NCBI RefSeq assembly: GCF_019665785.1
Contig: NZ_CP081149.1
Location: forward strand, 1,612,001 to 1,676,000
Length of the DNA stretch: 64,000 nt
Direction: 5' to 3'
From: Deefgea piscis
Lineage (GTDB): Bacteria > Pseudomonadota > Gammaproteobacteria > Burkholderiales > Chitinibacteraceae
Below the pieces are notes generated by a model that was not told where the DNA came from, searched no databases, and was given only the letters and a program-made list of their open reading frames with translations. The first letter of the stretch is position 1, and each line of letters begins with the position of its first letter. A program made the position numbers and the translations under genes. This document shows, one piece after another, positions 8,823 through 17,573 of the stretch.

Positions 8823-9383
8823 TTAGGCATGAGCGAGCGCCGGCCAGCTGGCGATAAGTTGCTCAATGCTGCAAATTCGTGCAAATCGGCCGCTTAAGAC
8901 TAGCTCGGTATGCGTTTTGATTTCCTTGGCGCTAAAGCTTTGCCCATTGGCGTGTTGCATGGCAAAGGTCAACGTCGCCTCGGTGACAAAATCAATCGAG
9001 TAGCCTAAATCAGACCCCACTCGCGCAGTCGTTTCGCAGCATTGCTCGGTGCGGATGCCGCTGATGATTAAATGCTGGATGCCTTGTTGCTGTAGATATT
9101 CGTGTAGACCAGAACCGAGTAGCGCATTGTGAACTGTTTTTTCAAATTCAAGCCCGTGGTGAGGCGGTAAAAAATCCATCGGTTTGACCCAGCCGGATGC
9201 TTTTGAAAAATGACCGGTTTTTTCAACGTGAAAAATTCGAATGACCGGAATGTGCTGACGCTGACAAGCCGTAATGAGCTCGATCTGCTTGGCTTGATAT
9301 AGCGGCATATCGCTGGCGTTAAAGTAAGGCGCTTGTAAAAAGGATTGTTGGACATCAATGACAAGCAGTGCGGATCTGGACAT
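8823..9383 (-). CDS. Isochorismatase-like cysteine hydrolase
   Basis: A 186-residue enzyme of the isochorismatase-like hydrolase family. The catalytic triad appears as Asp10 (LLVIDVQQSF), Lys82 (EFEKTVHNAL) and Cys115 in the block SGIRTEQCCETTAR. Members hydrolyse amides such as nicotinamide, ureidoacrylate or isochorismate; the substrate here cannot be assigned. Length is normal for nicotinamidase-like members. The protein is predicted cytoplasmic. It lies upstream of eamA with a 160-bp gap, so it may or may not share its transcript. Confidence 0.85.
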   Translation of the reverse strand: MSRSALLVIDVQQSFLQAPYFNASDMPLYQAKQIELITACQRQHIPVIRIFHVEKTGHFSKASGWVKPMDFLPPHHGLEFEKTVHNALLGSGLHEYLQQQGIQHLIISGIRTEQCCETTARVGSDLGYSIDFVTEATLTFAMQHANGQSFSAKEIKTHTELVLSGRFARICSIEQLIASWPALAHA

Positions 9384-9575
9384 TTTTTACCCTTTAGCGA
9401 TTTGTTAGCTGATTTTGACGGTGACAGAAGCAGTGTAAAACAAGGGGTTCGCCAAGGTGAGCGCAAGAAACGACAAGATAGGGGACAAAACAGGACAGGA
9501 TGTGGTGCGGCTTGATTTGGGGGAGAGATGCAACTTGCGCGGTGATCGCAGCTTAGCGTGGTGCTAATGAAGGGG

Positions 9576-9610
9576 GCTTTATCGCTGCAGCCTTAGCTCA
9601 GCGATAAAGC
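9576..9610. terminator. 12-bp perfect hairpin, possible terminator
   Basis: GCTTTATCGCTG (9576-9587) pairs perfectly with CAGCGATAAAGC (9599-9610) across an 11-nt loop. It begins 6 bp after the stop of the small minus-strand gene at 9617. No clear U-tract follows on either strand, so it may end or stabilise that transcript by another route. Confidence 0.4.
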
Positions 9611-9616
9611 CGTGTA

Positions 9617-9769
9617 TTAAACAGCGACGCCACCAACCAGTAGTAATCCGCTGCAGGTGCCCATAAAAATCAATTCCACACGGTCTTGCCGTGCTGCCAG
9701 CAGCATTTGGCACAAGGAAATTAAGCAGGCGGCGCCCATGCCAAATAGTACGATTTCAGCGGTGCTCAT
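9617..9769 (-). CDS. Putative 50-residue two-helix membrane protein
   Basis: A short reading frame starts MSTAEIVLFGMGAACLISL and ends GTCSGLLLVGGVAV. Two hydrophobic segments (about residues 4-23 and 31-50) flank a charged hinge, AARQDRVE, giving a hairpin membrane protein. There is a weak upstream GGAAT and a strong hairpin right after the stop. I know no family for it. It sits between the cysteine hydrolase and the Cache chemoreceptor. Confidence 0.4.
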   Translation of the reverse strand: MSTAEIVLFGMGAACLISLCQMLLAARQDRVELIFMGTCSGLLLVGGVAV

Positions 9770-9950
9770 GATTTATTCCATTTATGTTATTCGCATCAAA
9801 TAGAGCGAGCGCATTGGGTGAAGTTCCTGCGGTAGAACCAAATACTTAGTTCAGCGAATTGTGGGTGCGCCGCATAGCAATTTATACAAATAAAATTCAC
9901 CAAAATTTCATATTAAGTCAGCTATGGTGAAGCTGGTCTGATGTGATGGG

Positions 9951-11585
9951 GTGAATGCAATGGGTGTCGCTTTAAGAATTAAACATAAATTATGGTTGCT
10001 AACGAGTTTGGCATTGCTGGGCTTACTGGGTATTGGGCTGGCAATGCTATTATCGAGCCGACAATCCATGCTCGAAGATCGGGAGGCAAAGACTTTAAGC
10101 CTGATTGAATTGGGTCATAGCGTGATCGAGCATTATGGGCAGCTAGAAAAAAACGGCAGCTTGTCAAAAGAAGCTGCGCAAGCCCAAGCCAAAGCGGCGT
10201 TAAAAAACCTGCGCTATGACAAAGACAATTATTTCAGTATTTATGATCCGCAATATCGTATGGTGCAGCATCCGATTAAGCCTGAGCTCACCGGCAAGGA
10301 TTTATCGGGGTTAAAAGACAAAAATGGTGTGCCGATCGTCGTCGAATTAGTCAAGGCCGCGCAAAATGGCAATGCGCAATTTGTGCGCTATCTATGGCCT
10401 AAGCCTGGTCAAGATATCCCAGTAGAAAAAATCGCGACTGCAAAACTGTTTCAGCCTTGGGGCTGGGTGATTTCATCGGGAATTTATATTGACGATTTGG
10501 ATGCGATTTTTAAGCAGCGGGCTTTATTTTTGGGCGGGGCTTTAGTGCTGGTGGCCAGTGTATTATTATTGGCCTCGCTGTGGATTGCTCATAGTATTAC
10601 CTCGCCATTAGATACTTTACGGGTAGCGATGCAGCAAATTGCCGCCAGTGGCAATTTAACACAGCGGGTAAAAATCAGCGGCAATCGTGATCTGGCTGAA
10701 ATCGCCGATACCTTTAATGCTTTAATTGCCAGCTTGCAGCAGTTATTAATGCGCGTTTCTAGCGCCACGCAGCAAGTGTCGCAAACCACCGATGAGCTGG
10801 TGAACTCTTCGCAAGCCGTTGAGCAAGGCTCGGTAGCGCAACATCGCGCTGCCGCCTCGGCGACGGTGGCCATAGAGCAAATTAGTACCAGCATTGATCA
10901 AGTGGCGGCCAATGTGTGTGGCACCGCCGATGTAACACGAGAATTACGTGAACTGGCAGGCCACGGGCGGCAAGCGGTGAAAGCCGCTGCCGAAGAAATG
11001 CATCAAATTGCCAATGATATTGATTCTTCGGCTGGCGCGGTGCACAGCATGGGGCAACGCTCTTTGCAGATTTCAGAGATTGTTGGTGTGATTCGCGAAA
11101 TCGCCGATCAAACCAATTTATTGGCGCTGAATGCCGCCATTGAAGCGGCGCGCGCAGGAGAAATGGGGCGAGGTTTTGCGGTGGTTGCTGATGAGGTACG
11201 TAAACTGGCCGAGCGAACAGGGCAATCGACGCAGCAAATTACCGAAACCATCCAAATTATTCAGCAAGAAACGCAAAGTGTGGTCGGTAATATCGAAGGC
11301 GTGAGTCAGCGCGCAAGGCAGGGCGCGCAATTGGCGCAGCAAGCCGATCAGTTGGTTGAGCAATTAGATCTACATTCGGCGCAAGTGGGGCCATTGGTGG
11401 GTGAAATCTCATGCGCCACACAAGAGCAAAGCCGCGCCACTCAGCATATCGCGCGCAATGTGGAGGACATTTCGAGCATGGCAGAAAACAATGTGCGCGA
11501 AGTCGGCAGCGCCGCCAATTCAGTTCGCCAGCTTAAAGCGCTGGTGCTGGAACTCAACGGCCGCGTTGAGCAATTTAGGGTATAG
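9951..11585 (+). CDS. Methyl-accepting chemotaxis protein with Cache sensor
   Basis: A 544-residue chemoreceptor. The order is: membrane segment (14-34), periplasmic single-Cache domain (about 38-188; motifs [29 protein letters not shown] and [16 protein letters not shown]), second membrane segment (190-212), HAMP (212-266), and the cytoplasmic signalling coil with hairpin tip [21 protein letters not shown] (383-403). The sCache_2 type often binds small organic acids; the ligand is not known. Start is GTG 9951, with ATG 9960 an equally possible choice. There is no CheR-docking pentapeptide at the end (VEQFRV). No che genes are nearby. A terminator follows. Confidence 0.92.
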   Translation: MNAMGVALRIKHKLWLLTSLALLGLLGIGLAMLLSSRQSMLEDREAKTLSLIELGHSVIEHYGQLEKNGSLSKEAAQAQAKAALKNLRYDKDNYFSIYDPQYRMVQHPIKPELTGKDLSGLKDKNGVPIVVELVKAAQNGNAQFVRYLWPKPGQDIPVEKIATAKLFQPWGWVISSGIYIDDLDAIFKQRALFLGGALVLVASVLLLASLWIAHSITSPLDTLRVAMQQIAASGNLTQRVKISGNRDLAEIADTFNALIASLQQLLMRVSSATQQVSQTTDELVNSSQAVEQGSVAQHRAAASATVAIEQISTSIDQVAANVCGTADVTRELRELAGHGRQAVKAAAEEMHQIANDIDSSAGAVHSMGQRSLQISEIVGVIREIADQTNLLALNAAIEAARAGEMGRGFAVVADEVRKLAERTGQSTQQITETIQIIQQETQSVVGNIEGVSQRARQGAQLAQQADQLVEQLDLHSAQVGPLVGEISCATQEQSRATQHIARNVEDISSMAENNVREVGSAANSVRQLKALVLELNGRVEQFRV

Positions 11586-11697
11586 CTTTGTGAGCCAATA
11601 AGGACAAGAAGCAGAGAAATATACCTTAATAAAATGGCGTTTTTCAGCTTTCGTGTTGATGGTTTTAAGTGCCTGCGGCACAGCATCAACGCAAAAT

Positions 11698-11739
11698 AAA
11701 AACCCGCTCGATGTGCTTAGCGCAGTCGGGCGGGTTTTT
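11698..11739. terminator. Bidirectional rho-independent terminator
   Basis: AAAAACCCGC (11698-11707) pairs with GCGGGTTTTT (11730-11739), giving A/T tracts on both sides. It lies between the convergent chemoreceptor and curA-like genes and can end both transcripts. Confidence 0.8.
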
Positions 11740-11770
11740 ATTGCCGCAGCCATCGCTGGCTTTGGACGGA

Positions 11771-12790
11771 TTATTGTTCGACGCGAACGACGAGTTTGCC
11801 GAAATTTTTGCCTTCAAGTAGGCCCATAAAGGCTTCGGGGGCGTTTTCTAGGCCTTGCACGACGTCTTCTTTAAATTTGATTTTGCCTTCACTTAGCCAT
11901 TGACTCATCGCGCTAAAGAATTCGCCGTAACGATGGCCGTAATCATCAAAAATAATAAAGCCTTGCATCTTAATGCGTTTTTTTAATAGCGTACCCATCA
12001 ATAAGCCGAGTCGATCTGGCCCTGCGGGTAATTGCTGGTCGTTGTAATGCGCGATCAAGCCACAAACTGGGATTCGCGCGCCGACATTCAGTAGTGGCAA
12101 AACGGCGTCAAACACTGCGCCGCCAACGCTTTCAAAATACACATCAATCCCAGACGGGCAGGCTGCGGCCAATTGCGCGGCAAAATCGGCGTCTTTGCGA
12201 TCGATGCAAACATCAAAACCCAACTCATTGGTGACGTAGTCACATTTATCTTTGCCGCCAGCAATGCCGATCACGCGGCAGCCGTTTAGCTTGGCGATTT
12301 GGCCGACAATCGCGCCGACTGCGCCGCTTGCCGCCGCTACCACCACGGTGTCGCCCGCTTTAGGTTGGCCAATATCGAGTAAACCCATATAGGCGGTAAA
12401 ACCGGGCATACCTAATACGCCGAGCGCCATCGAAGGTTGCGCCATATCAGCCGGTAAGATATTCACGCCTTCGCCGTTAGAAATCGCGTAGTCTTGCCAG
12501 CCGCTATAGCTAAGCACCACATCGCCGACTTTAAATTGCGGATGGTTAGAGGCTTCCACGCGGGCAATCGTGCCGCCGACCATCACGTCGTTAAGCGCAA
12601 CTGGTGGCGCGTAAGAGGGGGCATCGCTCATCCGGCCACGCATATAGGGGTCTAGCGACAGATACGTGGTGCGAAGCAGGATTTCGCCCGCCGCTGGCGT
12701 TGGTATCGCCGATTCGATGAGGCGAAAATCAGCTGGCGTTGGCGCGCCCACGGGGCGGGAATTTAAAACGATTTGGCGATTGCTGCTCAT
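11771..12790 (-). CDS. curA: CurA-like NADPH-dependent reductase (MDR family)
   Basis: A 339-residue medium-chain reductase, closely similar to E. coli CurA (curcumin/dihydrocurcumin reductase), which reduces double bonds of electrophilic enones with NADPH. Family blocks are TTYLSLDPYMRGRMSDAPSY, GVLGMPGFTAYMGLLDIGQP, the nucleotide-binding AAASGAVGAIVGQIAKLNG, and LENAPEAFMGLLEGKNFGK at the end. AGGA lies 6 nt before the ATG. It follows the yqhD-like gene by 64 bp on the same strand, so it probably belongs to the same NemR-controlled unit. A role in electrophile detoxification is inferred from this. Confidence 0.88.
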   Translation of the reverse strand: MSSNRQIVLNSRPVGAPTPADFRLIESAIPTPAAGEILLRTTYLSLDPYMRGRMSDAPSYAPPVALNDVMVGGTIARVEASNHPQFKVGDVVLSYSGWQDYAISNGEGVNILPADMAQPSMALGVLGMPGFTAYMGLLDIGQPKAGDTVVVAAASGAVGAIVGQIAKLNGCRVIGIAGGKDKCDYVTNELGFDVCIDRKDADFAAQLAAACPSGIDVYFESVGGAVFDAVLPLLNVGARIPVCGLIAHYNDQQLPAGPDRLGLLMGTLLKKRIKMQGFIIFDDYGHRYGEFFSAMSQWLSEGKIKFKEDVVQGLENAPEAFMGLLEGKNFGKLVVRVEQ

Positions 12791-12854
12791 TGCGCATCCT
12801 TTAAGGTTGAAACGGGCCAGTCGATTTGGACATGGCCCGGTGCTAAGGCTTTGT

Positions 12855-14012
12855 TTATAGTGCGGCAGTTAAAATGTCGCGACTGACTTCAAGTGTTACA
12901 TCTTGGCGTTCACCCAATTGCGTCATGCCGTGGGCTTCGAGTTGCTTAATGACGGCGTCGATGGCGGCTGGGCCTAAGTCGTAATCGGCTAATTTGGTTT
13001 TGATGCCCATGGCTTCAAAGAAATCACGGGTTTTTTCAATCGCTGCGGCGATGCGCTCGTCGTCACTGCCGTGGTGTAGATGCCAAACACGGTCGGCGTA
13101 TTGCAATAGTTTTTCGCGTTTGCTTTCGCTACGCAGCATCAAACTGGCCGGCAAGACGATCGCCAATGTGCGGGCGTGATCGATATCAAATAATGCCGTG
13201 AGTTCGTGGCCGATCATATGCGTTGACCAATCTTGCGGCACACCCGCGCCGATTAAACCATTGAGCGCTTGGGTGGCTGCCCACATTAAATTGGCGCGTA
13301 AATCGTAGTCTTGTGGGCTGGTTAATACTTTAGGGCCGATTTCAATCAAGATTTGTAAAAGGCCTTCGGCATAGCGATCTTGCACCATGCCATTGGCTGG
13401 GTAAGTGAGGTATTGCTCAATGGTGTGAACAAAGGCATCGACCACGCCATTGGCGATTTGGCGCTCTGGCAAAGTAAAGGTTTTGCTTGGATCCAAGATC
13501 GAAAACTGCGGGAACACCAAAGGATTCATAAATGGCAATTTGGTTTGCGTGGCTTTTTGCGTAATCACTGCGCCATGATTCATTTCTGAGCCGGTGGCCG
13601 GTAGCGTTAACACCGTGCCAAAAGGCAGGGCGCTTTGGATGTTGCCGCCAAAGTGCGTCAAAATATCCCACGGTTCGCCCACAAAAGGCACCGCTGCGGC
13701 GATAAATTTAGTGCCATCAATCACTGAGCCGCCGCCGACTGCGAGTAAAAAGTCGAGTTTTTCGGCGCGAATTATCTCTACCGCTTGCATTAGTGTTTCG
13801 TAAGATGGATTAGGTTCAATGCCATTAAATTCGTGCACTTCACGTGCGCCCAGCGCGGCTTTGACTTCAGCGAGTGTGCCATTTTTGCGTGCGCTTTCGC
13901 CGCCGAGCAAAATCATCACGCGGGCGTTGGCAGGAACCAGTTGCTCGAGTTGGGCGATGGTGTCGGTGCCAAAAACGATTTTAGTTGGATTAAAAAATTC
14001 AAAATTAGTCAT
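12855..14012 (-). CDS. yqhD: YqhD-like NADPH-dependent aldehyde reductase
   Basis: A 385-residue iron/zinc-containing alcohol dehydrogenase that resembles E. coli YqhD throughout: FNGIEPNPSYETLMQAV, LLAVGGGSVIDGTKFIAAA, LTLPATGSEMNHGAVIT, ATQALNGLIGAGVPQDW. The metal ligands match as Asp192, His196, His265 and His279. YqhD reduces short toxic aldehydes such as glyoxal-type and lipid-peroxidation products using NADPH, in the cytoplasm. A NemR-type operator lies 15 bp before the ATG (14028-14042). curA follows 64 bp downstream. Confidence 0.9.
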   Translation of the reverse strand: MTNFEFFNPTKIVFGTDTIAQLEQLVPANARVMILLGGESARKNGTLAEVKAALGAREVHEFNGIEPNPSYETLMQAVEIIRAEKLDFLLAVGGGSVIDGTKFIAAAVPFVGEPWDILTHFGGNIQSALPFGTVLTLPATGSEMNHGAVITQKATQTKLPFMNPLVFPQFSILDPSKTFTLPERQIANGVVDAFVHTIEQYLTYPANGMVQDRYAEGLLQILIEIGPKVLTSPQDYDLRANLMWAATQALNGLIGAGVPQDWSTHMIGHELTALFDIDHARTLAIVLPASLMLRSESKREKLLQYADRVWHLHHGSDDERIAAAIEKTRDFFEAMGIKTKLADYDLGPAAIDAVIKQLEAHGMTQLGERQDVTLEVSRDILTAAL

Positions 14013-14027
14013 GGTTAAAGCCTTTAT

Positions 14028-14042
14028 TAGACCAGTCGTCTA
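14028..14042. promoter_or_regulatory. NemR-type operator before yqhD
   Basis: TAGACCAGTCGTCTA: the outer arms TAGAC/GTCTA are inverted. It differs at a single base from the site before the TetR-type gene (14762-14776). Its place in the leader, 15 bp from the yqhD start, fits repression of yqhD-curA. Confidence 0.75.
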
Positions 14043-14051
14043 GTTGGTAAT

Positions 14052-14079
14052 TAAAAAATAAATCGCAGCTGCGATTTAT
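14052..14079 (-). terminator. Terminator after the nemR-like gene, within a 22-bp perfect palindrome
   Basis: Positions 14058-14079 are a perfect palindrome: ATAAATCGC and GCGATTTAT flank AGCT. On the minus strand it is followed by a run of T, which makes a rho-independent terminator with a 4-nt loop for the TetR-type gene. It sits upstream of the yqhD operator, so yqhD needs its own promoter; a second role as a protein-binding site is possible. Confidence 0.6.
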
Positions 14080-14150
14080 CTTAAAGTCTTGCGGTAACTA
14101 AATTACCCAGCGGCAAATTCGGCTGCCGCGAGGGGGAAAACAGTGCGTCA

Positions 14151-14741
14151 TTAACGCAAGCTTAAAATATCTCGCGTACTTTGCATTGCGCCCTCAAGCG
14201 CGCTGCGGTCGCGGCGAATTTTGGTGAGTAAAGTCGCGCCCAGCCAAATTTCGTATAAATGCAGTGCCGTTTGCTCAGTACTCGCAAAGTGGGGTATTGA
14301 GCCATCCAGCTCGCCCTCATTGAGGCACTGAGCAATACGGGCTAATAATTGCTGTGTGCCACGCACTAAACTACCGCGCATGCTTTCAGATAAATCCGAG
14401 ACTTCGGCGGCCAATTTGACCGTGAGGCATTGCCCGTCGCGGTCGTCGCAACTTTGGGTTTCTAACCAACTACCCCAGTACGCCAACATTCGCTCGCCCG
14501 CGTTTGAGCCTTGGGCATTAAAAATCTCATCCAAGCGCTGGCAGTAATTAGCAAAATAATCCTCCAGTAAGGCTTCACCAAACGCTTCTTTAGATTTGAA
14601 GTAATGGTAAAACGAGCCTTTGGGCACAGCGGCGGCGCTTAAAATCTCAGTCAAACCGACAGCCGAAAACCCCTTGCCGAGAATAATCGGCTTGGCGGTA
14701 TCCAAAATATGCTGACGTACGTCGATGTGTTCAGAAGTCAT
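14151..14741 (-). CDS. nemR: NemR-like TetR-family repressor
   Basis: A 196-residue TetR-family regulator. The N-terminal helix-turn-helix includes VPKGSFYHYFKSKEAFGEALL (39-59). It resembles E. coli NemR, which senses HOCl, quinones and reactive aldehydes through Cys106 and Lys175. The equivalents are here: Cys105 in QCLTVKLAAEVSDLSESMR and Lys174 in WLGATLLTKIRRD. A NemR-type operator lies 20 bp before its ATG, indicating autoregulation, and another precedes yqhD-curA. The assignment rests on my memory of E. coli NemR and on the matching operators. Extra Cys67, Cys98 and Cys139 could modify sensing. Confidence 0.85.
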   Translation of the reverse strand: MTSEHIDVRQHILDTAKPIILGKGFSAVGLTEILSAAAVPKGSFYHYFKSKEAFGEALLEDYFANYCQRLDEIFNAQGSNAGERMLAYWGSWLETQSCDDRDGQCLTVKLAAEVSDLSESMRGSLVRGTQQLLARIAQCLNEGELDGSIPHFASTEQTALHLYEIWLGATLLTKIRRDRSALEGAMQSTRDILSLR

Positions 14742-14761
14742 GAGCGCATCCTACATTAGAC

Positions 14762-14776
14762 TAGACCGGTCGTCTA
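14762..14776. promoter_or_regulatory. NemR-type operator before nemR
   Basis: TAGACCGGTCGTCTA lies inside the larger CTAGAC/GTCTAG palindrome (14761-14777), 20 bp before the nemR-like ATG. It is nearly identical to the site before yqhD (one base differs), so the repressor probably controls itself and the reductases. Confidence 0.75.
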
Positions 14777-14793
14777 GTGGTTTTGTTTTTTGC

Positions 14794-15237
14794 TTATTGA
14801 TTGAAACAGTCAAAGTCGCTTGCTTGGCTGTTTTGTGTTCTATCCGAAATATGGTTTATTCCATCCGAGATTGGGAGTGTCCCAAGATCAAATGGATTTA
14901 CTTTCTCTAGGCAACCAACATTGTATGCATAAACATTTGGGTCTGATCGGCGTTGGTGATGAGTATAGATGCCGCAAATTTTGCAAAAATAGTGTTTAGC
15001 AATCCGAGTATTGAATTGGTAGAGCGTTAAATGTTCTTCGCCTTGAATGATGCGCAGGTGTTTCAGAGGTACTGAAGAAGTAACAGCAGATCGACGTCTG
15101 CATACCGAGCAATCACAATAACGAGGATTCTCTACGCCATTTGGAAGCTTAATCTCAAGTACTACGCTGCCGCAATGACAGGAGGCTCGATGCGTAGTTT
15201 GTATTTGTGTTGATCCAATTTGGTGGTAATTAGGCAT
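14794..15237 (-). CDS. GFA/CENP-V-domain zinc protein
   Basis: A 147-residue protein with the GFA fold (glutathione-dependent formaldehyde-activating enzyme-like). The zinc-ligand cysteines are in order: Cys20 and Cys22 (ASCHCGSVVLEI), Cys41, Cys43 and Cys46 (YCDCSVCRRRS), and Cys85 and Cys88 (YFCKICGIYTHHQRRSDPN). Most GFA-fold proteins have no proven activity, so a link to formaldehyde is only possible. It ends 17 bp before the nemR operator, and its place next to an aldehyde-stress cluster makes a related role plausible. Confidence 0.82.
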   Translation of the reverse strand: MPNYHQIGSTQIQTTHRASCHCGSVVLEIKLPNGVENPRYCDCSVCRRRSAVTSSVPLKHLRIIQGEEHLTLYQFNTRIAKHYFCKICGIYTHHQRRSDPNVYAYNVGCLEKVNPFDLGTLPISDGINHISDRTQNSQASDFDCFNQ

Positions 15238-15262
15238 TGTTCACCTTAGGCTGGCAGAATAT

Positions 15263-15709
15263 TTAGGTATTTGAGTGACGAAAATCAAGCGCTTGCGGAT
15301 TGGTTCTTACCATAAATTTTTCAGGATTAGGGTAGGAAACAAAACCTAACTCTTGATATACGCCATGCGCATCATTGGTAAAAAGGTAGGTGCTCACTAC
15401 ATGCTGCAATTTGGGGTGCTGAAGTAATTGGGCGGTCATGGTGCGGGCAATGCCTTGATGTCGATGTTGTTCATCAACATAAACATCCGCTAAGTAAGCA
15501 AACCTCACCGTATCGCTAACAACTCTTGCATAGGCAACTTGTTGCCCAGCAATAAATGCACCGATTACGACGGTTGATGCTGTTGCGGCTTGTTCAACAT
15601 ATTGCTGACTAATGCCGAGCGACCAATAACATTTGCTCAACCAGCTAGTCACTTTGGGCCAATCAATATCATGCAATTGATTCGAAAATTGCAGCTGCGT
15701 GTGCGACAT
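15263..15709 (-). CDS. GNAT-family N-acetyltransferase
   Basis: A 148-residue acetyltransferase. The acetyl-CoA-binding motif A is in VRFAYLADVYVDEQHRHQGIARTMTAQLL, with the Q/RxxGxA loop as HQGIA, followed by YLFTNDAHGVYQELGF, a normal GNAT end. I chose ATG 15709; a TTG at 15721 is in frame but less likely. The substrate is unknown. It lies 25 bp upstream of the GFA gene on the same strand, so the two probably form an operon. Confidence 0.8.
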   Translation of the reverse strand: MSHTQLQFSNQLHDIDWPKVTSWLSKCYWSLGISQQYVEQAATASTVVIGAFIAGQQVAYARVVSDTVRFAYLADVYVDEQHRHQGIARTMTAQLLQHPKLQHVVSTYLFTNDAHGVYQELGFVSYPNPEKFMVRTNPQALDFRHSNT

Positions 15710-15831
15710 CTTGATCACCAAAATCGTATGGGGAATATGGGGAAGATATCTTAGTTGGCGTGGTGGTCGTTGGTGAAGTTTAGATTGTAGCTTGTTGGGA
15801 AAATGCTTGCGGCAAGCCTAATTGCAATCAA

Positions 15832-15907
15832 GTAGGGCGTAATCGCCAAAGGCATTACGCCGAATGAGGGGCTGGCGTATTGCCGCTGCGCGGCGAATAC
15901 GCCCTAC
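15832..15907. repeat. Dispersed 76-bp palindromic repeat, copy 1
   Basis: The ends GTAGGGCGTA (15832-15841) and TACGCCCTAC (15898-15907) are perfect 10-bp inverted repeats, with further internal symmetry around GGCATTACGCC and GGCGTATTGCC. A second copy lies in the opposite orientation at 23267-23350. It is an intergenic element with no coding capacity, between the GNAT and rsmJ genes. Confidence 0.7.
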
Positions 15908-15972
15908 GTTTTTGTTGATGTATTGGCGGGTGAGTCTTGCTGGTAAAGGCTTGGCGGGTAATACGTCAGTTA

Positions 15973-16752
15973 TTATTCTTTTTGAATGCCACCCGTTGGC
16001 AGATAGCCATCAAACCTGGTGCTTTCGCCATCAAATACAAAATCGGGTCGAGCGCCGGCCATCAGTGGGGCGAGGCGGGGGCGTTTGACGATGATGCGTT
16101 TTTTGGCGATCAGGCGCGCTGGTGCTAAGAGTGCATCGGCGTCTTCGTCGCCTCCGATCAGCGTTTGAAAAGCGGCCATGCTTTTTTTGGATTTAGCGCG
16201 TTTGCCCGGTTCCGGAAACATCGGGTCTAAATACACCACGTCAAACTCTTGCGCAGCCAGTGGCCCTAAGCCTTGCGCGCGCTCAGTTAGCCATTCACGG
16301 CCATCACCAAAATGCAGCGTCATTCTGGCGGCGATATCAGCGGTTTGGGCATCCGCTGCGGCGCGTTTTAGGCCGTCGCTCAGCAGTAAATACGCAATCG
16401 GCGTGCGCTCGATCAGCGTCATGGTGCAGCCTAAACTCGCGAGCACATAGGCGTCGCCGCCAAGGCCGGCGGTGGCGTCCAAAATACGTGGGATATATTC
16501 GCCTTTGATGCCGACGGCTTTGGCAACGGGTTGCCCACGGCCTCCGCCAAATTGGCGGCGATGCGCTGCCGCGCCTTTGACAAAGTCAACGCAAACAATG
16601 GCCTTGTCATGCATAGACAGTAGCTCTAGCCGGTCGGTATTCCATTGCAGTATATGTGTAGCGCCTTCAGGAATAGTATCCCACAGGGCAATACCCAGTT
16701 GTTGAGCTTGATGGGTGATGTCAATTGGGGCGGTGTGGCGTAGGCCGATCAT
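15973..16752 (-). CDS. rsmJ: 16S rRNA m2G1516 methyltransferase RsmJ
   Basis: A 259-residue SAM-dependent methyltransferase that methylates guanine N2 at position 1516 of 16S rRNA. The SAM site is PRILDATAGLGGDAYVLASLG, and the family-specific catalytic block is VVYLDPMFPEPGKRAKSKKSMAAF. The region HRRQFGGGRGQPVAKAVG is also typical. The start overlaps the mtfA stop by 4 bp (16749-16752), so the two are translationally coupled. The protein is cytoplasmic. Confidence 0.92.
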   Translation of the reverse strand: MIGLRHTAPIDITHQAQQLGIALWDTIPEGATHILQWNTDRLELLSMHDKAIVCVDFVKGAAAHRRQFGGGRGQPVAKAVGIKGEYIPRILDATAGLGGDAYVLASLGCTMTLIERTPIAYLLLSDGLKRAAADAQTADIAARMTLHFGDGREWLTERAQGLGPLAAQEFDVVYLDPMFPEPGKRAKSKKSMAAFQTLIGGDEDADALLAPARLIAKKRIIVKRPRLAPLMAGARPDFVFDGESTRFDGYLPTGGIQKE

Positions 16753-17573
16753 GCGCTGGGTTCACTGTATTGGGAGATTGGGCGGTAAGGGCTGGGGCTC
16801 AGCCTTTGTGCGGTGTCTTGTTTATAAAACAACACCATTTGCGTGTAAACATCGGGGTAGTGCGCTTGTAGGATTTGCGGCGCTTCAAAAAATACTTCGC
16901 TCAGTACCGCAAAGCATTCGGCTGGATTAGTGGCGGCATACAGATCAATGTCCGAGTGCTCGCCAGCGTCGGCATGGGCATCCGCTTTGGCGCTTAAGTC
17001 GGCAAAGGCGGCGGTAAACGCACTCTGCCATGCCGCTTCGCTCATTCCGGCATGTAGGGCTGGATAGCCATTGGCGTAGCCACCGTTTTTCATGTCGAGC
17101 TTATGCGCTAATTCATGAATCACCACATTCCAGCCGTCTAAATGCGGCCCATCCATCACGTCGTTCCATGAAAACAGCACCGGACCATCACCGCGCGCTT
17201 GGCCAGCGAGCAATTGCTCGCCTTCGTGAACGACGCCAATGGCGTCAACGTGGCGGTGGCTGGCGTAAAACGGGCGCGGATAAATAATGATTTCCTGCCA
17301 ATCGTCATACGCTTCAAAACCCAGATTTAAAATCGGCAGTACGGCTTGCGCCGCCAAAATCACCCGCATCGGGTCAGAAAATTCAATCCCTTCGCTGGCT
17401 TGGATCGATTTGGTGTGTAAAAACCATGCGGCAAGTTCACGCAGGCGCGCTAATTCACTCGCGCTGAGGTTTTTTAGCACCGGCATGGTGGTGGCGGGCA
17501 ACCACAATGCATCGTCAATCGGGTGCTGGGCGAGCCAATGATCACGGCGTTTACGACGAAAGTAGTTGAGCAT
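16749..17573 (-). CDS. mtfA: MtfA-family zinc peptidase
   Basis: A 274-residue zinc-dependent peptidase. The metal motif HELAHKLD is at residues 153-160, and NPAECFAVLSEVFFEAP downstream supplies the further Glu expected in this family. In E. coli MtfA binds the repressor Mlc and links to glucose-PTS control; whether that holds here is unknown. I chose ATG 17573 because AAGGA lies 6 nt upstream; the frame extends 33 codons further, but that extension looks unlike MtfA. It is followed directly by rsmJ with a 4-bp overlap. Confidence 0.88.
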   Translation of the reverse strand: MLNYFRRKRRDHWLAQHPIDDALWLPATTMPVLKNLSASELARLRELAAWFLHTKSIQASEGIEFSDPMRVILAAQAVLPILNLGFEAYDDWQEIIIYPRPFYASHRHVDAIGVVHEGEQLLAGQARGDGPVLFSWNDVMDGPHLDGWNVVIHELAHKLDMKNGGYANGYPALHAGMSEAAWQSAFTAAFADLSAKADAHADAGEHSDIDLYAATNPAECFAVLSEVFFEAPQILQAHYPDVYTQMVLFYKQDTAQRLSPSPYRPISQYSEPSA

